DNA from: JANLTP01 sp031363055
GTDB taxonomy: Bacteria > Pseudomonadota > Gammaproteobacteria > Burkholderiales > Burkholderiaceae_E
NCBI GenBank assembly: GCA_031363055.1
Contig: JANLTP010000197.1
Location: 1-7,298, forward strand
DNA: 7,298 nt
Direction: 5' to 3'
Each line of letters opens with the position of its first letter. Position 1 is the stretch's first letter. This document shows positions 5,542-7,298 of the stretch, piece after piece. The notes under the pieces were generated by a model that saw only the letters and a program-made list of their open reading frames with translations, did no database searches and was not told where the DNA came from. The position numbers and the translations under genes were made by a program.

Positions 5542-6837
5542 ATGCTTTCCGCCGCTGACAATGAGTTGCTCACGCGCACTGGCGTCGGCACCGCCATGGG
5601 CGAGTACTTCCGACGCTTTTGGCATCCGGTAGCGCTATCGCGAGAATTGCCCGAGAACGATGGCGCACCCATCCGGCTCAAAGTGCTCGGCGAAGAACTG
5701 ATCGCGATTCGTGATCATCACGGCCGGGTTGGGTTGCTGGATTCGCGCTGCGCGCACCGCCGCGCGGAACTCTTTTTCGGTCGCAATGAAGACGGCGGAA
5801 TCCGCTGTATCTACCACGGTTGGAAATACACTCTGGACGGGGTCTGTACCGAGATGCCGAACGTGCCGGCGGGCTCGGCATATCACGGCAATACGTCCAT
5901 CAAAGCCTATCCCACCCGTGAGTTTGGCGATGTCATTTGGGCCTATTTGGGCCCGCCGTCGCTAATGCCCGAGCAGCCGCCCGGACTCGAGTTCGGACAA
6001 GTTGCGCCGACGCACCGATTTGTGACCAAACGCTTGCAGCAATGCAATTGGGCGCAATCGATGGAGGGTGCGCTGGACACGGCCCATTTCTCGTTTCTGC
6101 ACATGCCAGCTCCGGCCGTCGTGAACAACGATACGATGACCGCAGCGGCCGATGAACGTCGCATTCGCTGGTTGCGCAATGACCCGTTACCGCAGTTCAA
6201 GATCCTAGAGCACGACGTCGGTTTTGTCGTTGGCGGTTCGCGTCTGACCGATGGCGATGAACTCTACTGGCGAATCACGCAGTTCATGTTGCCCGCACAT
6301 TCAGTCACACCGTCAGCAATGCCCGGAGAGACTTATTACGGCTATACCTGGGTTCCGATTGATGACGAATCGTGCTGGATTTTTGTTTACGCCTGGCATC
6401 CCGAGCGTTGTTTGGGCGAGGACGAACTGAGGCGATATCAAAACGGTGGTTTCGGTCAGTTCGCCGAACTCGGACCTGGCTATGTGCCAATTCGCAACCG
6501 AGGTAACGACTATCTGATTGATCGCGCCGACCAGAAGTTGCGAACATTCACCGGCGTGCGTGGCATTGCCGAGCAGGACGCCATGGCGCAGGACAGCCAG
6601 GGCCTGATCGTCGATCGCACGCGCGAAAAGCTTTCGCCGACCGACGTCGCGATCGTGCGTTTTCGAAGATTGATGCTCGACGGTGCAAAAGCGTTGCGAG
6701 CAGGCTCGGAGCCGGTCGCTGCAGGCCGCATTGCCGAGTATCGCCTGCGCGCCGGTGGCGCAGTCGCGGCCAGCAATGTTCCGTTTGAAGACGTCATGAT
6801 CGAGCGCTTTGGCAGCGTCTCAGGCAGAGCACGATGA
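5542..6837 (+). CDS. Rieske non-heme iron oxygenase, alpha subunit (phthalate-dioxygenase type)
   Basis: Cytoplasmic ring-hydroxylating oxygenase of 431 residues. The N-terminal Rieske domain binds a [2Fe-2S] cluster through C70, H72, C89 and H92 (CAHRR, then CIYHGWKY; C-X-H-X16-C-X2-H). The C-terminal catalytic domain has N169-W170, bridging D179 and iron ligands H182 and H187 in NWAQSMEGALDTAHFSFLH. The third iron ligand is probably D346 in GIAEQDAMAQ. The later stretch IVDRTREKLSPTDVAIVRFRRLM (356-378) is typical of the phthalate 4,5-dioxygenase-like group, which works as an alpha-only oligomer fed by a separate reductase. No reductase, ferredoxin or beta subunit lies in the window. The ATG at 5542 is three bases after the TAXI stop with only a weak GGA upstream, so translational coupling is likely. 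The stop overlaps the next start (ATGA, 6834-6837). Aromatic acid substrates are likely by family; the actual one is unknown. Confidence 0.94.
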   Translation: MLSAADNELLTRTGVGTAMGEYFRRFWHPVALSRELPENDGAPIRLKVLGEELIAIRDHHGRVGLLDSRCAHRRAELFFGRNEDGGIRCIYHGWKYTLDGVCTEMPNVPAGSAYHGNTSIKAYPTREFGDVIWAYLGPPSLMPEQPPGLEFGQVAPTHRFVTKRLQQCNWAQSMEGALDTAHFSFLHMPAPAVVNNDTMTAAADERRIRWLRNDPLPQFKILEHDVGFVVGGSRLTDGDELYWRITQFMLPAHSVTPSAMPGETYYGYTWVPIDDESCWIFVYAWHPERCLGEDELRRYQNGGFGQFAELGPGYVPIRNRGNDYLIDRADQKLRTFTGVRGIAEQDAMAQDSQGLIVDRTREKLSPTDVAIVRFRRLMLDGAKALRAGSEPVAAGRIAEYRLRAGGAVAASNVPFEDVMIERFGSVSGRAR

Positions 6838-7298
6838 TCATCCAGCGTAAATTGAATGGCTCACTCAGATCAAGTGTCCGGCGCACCGCACGCGTGTATC
6901 GATTGATCAACGCGTCGATACTGGCCATGGCATGCACGGTTACGGCTACGCACGCACAGTCACAGTCGCAGGCACAGGCGCCAGCGCCGCCGACAACTCA
7001 AGCGCAGCCGCCGACCCAAGCGCAGCATCAGGACTACCCGACGCGGCCGATCACGGCGATCGTGCCATTCTCCGCCGGTAGCGCCAGCGATGTGGTCGCA
7101 CGTATGGTGCTCGAACGCATGGGCACCGCGCTGGGTCGGCCCTTCGTGGTCGACAATCGTCCGGCTGCCGGCGGCAATGTCGGCACGCAAGCGGTGGCGC
7201 GGGCAGCGCCGGACGGCTACACGATTGTCATGTCGACGTCGGGTCCGCTGGTCGTGAACCGGATTCTGAATCCGGCGTTGGGTTACGATCCCGAACGC
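6834..7298 (+). CDS. Bug/TctC-family tricarboxylate transporter binding protein, N-terminal part
   Basis: First 155 codons of a periplasmic binding protein; the gene runs off the window's right edge in frame. The ATG overlaps the Rieske stop in ATGA, with GAG at 6827-6829 as a weak ribosome-binding site. Residues 1-41 look like an export signal: an Arg-rich start including SVRRTARVY, a modest hydrophobic stretch LINASILAMACTVTA and a likely cut after THA. The twin Arg and weak hydrophobicity leave a Tat signal possible. Residues 42-66 are a Gln/Ala/Pro-rich linker. The Bug fold then begins with YPTRPITAIVPFSAGSASD (68-86), VVARMVLERMG, GRPFVVDNRPAAGGNVGTQA (101-120) and the PDGYT strand (126-130), all characteristic of TctC/Bug proteins. 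These bind carboxylates for TctAB-type transporters or act as sensors. No TctA or TctB is in the window. The missing C-terminal half would be roughly 170-190 residues. Confidence 0.92.
   Translation, partial: MIIQRKLNGSLRSSVRRTARVYRLINASILAMACTVTATHAQSQSQAQAPAPPTTQAQPPTQAQHQDYPTRPITAIVPFSAGSASDVVARMVLERMGTALGRPFVVDNRPAAGGNVGTQAVARAAPDGYTIVMSTSGPLVVNRILNPALGYDPER
6957..7031 (+). repeat. Gln/Pro-rich coding microrepeat in the Bug protein linker
   Basis: This stretch codes for residues 42-66, composed almost only of Gln, Ala, Ser, Pro and Thr (QSQSQAQAPAPP, then TTQAQPPTQAQHQ). At DNA level it holds repeated CAG/CAA-GCG codons and an imperfect duplication: a 21-base unit at 6987-7007 beginning CCGCCGAC and an 18-base unit at 7008-7025 beginning the same way, both ending in CAAGCGCAG. 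The lengths differ by one codon, so the reading frame is kept, as expected for slippage inside a tolerant linker. Confidence 0.75.

Overview
This window looks like a chromosomal stretch of a moderately GC-rich proteobacterium. A betaproteobacterium (Burkholderiales-like) is the best guess, because it combines an Aap/Bzt-type general amino-acid ABC importer, a TAXI-type TRAP binding protein, a phthalate-dioxygenase-type Rieske oxygenase and a Bug/TctC-family binding protein. The taxon is inferred from gene content, not from any marker gene. All eight genes lie on the + strand. I see no RNA gene, CRISPR array, insertion sequence or convincing rho-independent terminator, and no gene-free stretch exceeds 100 bases.

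Left part (1-2026): the end of an AapQ/BztB-like permease, a complete AapM/BztC-like permease overlapping it by one base, and an AapP/BztD-like ATPase. These are the membrane and motor parts of a polar amino-acid importer; its periplasmic binding protein (AapJ-like) would lie upstream, outside the window.

Middle part (2027-4444): a 98-base intergenic stretch made almost entirely of short direct repeats (a 7-base purine-rich array starting at the ATPase stop codon, then a 17-base duplication carrying the next start codon). It is followed by an FMN-dependent nitronate-monooxygenase-like TIM-barrel protein, whose usual catalytic His is Phe, and a class III PLP aminotransferase.

Right part (4445-7298): a TAXI-family periplasmic binding protein, a Rieske non-heme iron oxygenase alpha subunit 3 bases after it, and a Bug/TctC-family binding protein that overlaps the oxygenase stop by 4 bases and runs off the window. 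No TRAP membrane subunits, TctA/TctB or oxygenase reductase is present here.

Taken together, the window reads as a peripheral catabolic cluster: uptake of amino-acid-like and carboxylate compounds (three transporter classes), removal of amino or oxidised-nitrogen groups (aminotransferase, flavoprotein) and ring oxidation (Rieske enzyme). Whether it is one pathway or two adjacent units (1-4444 and 4537-7298) cannot be settled from sequence alone. I found no sign of a defence system or mobile element. The most unusual points are two binding proteins of unrelated transporter families packed around one oxygenase, the repeat-built intergenic region, and the atypical flavoprotein active-site motif.
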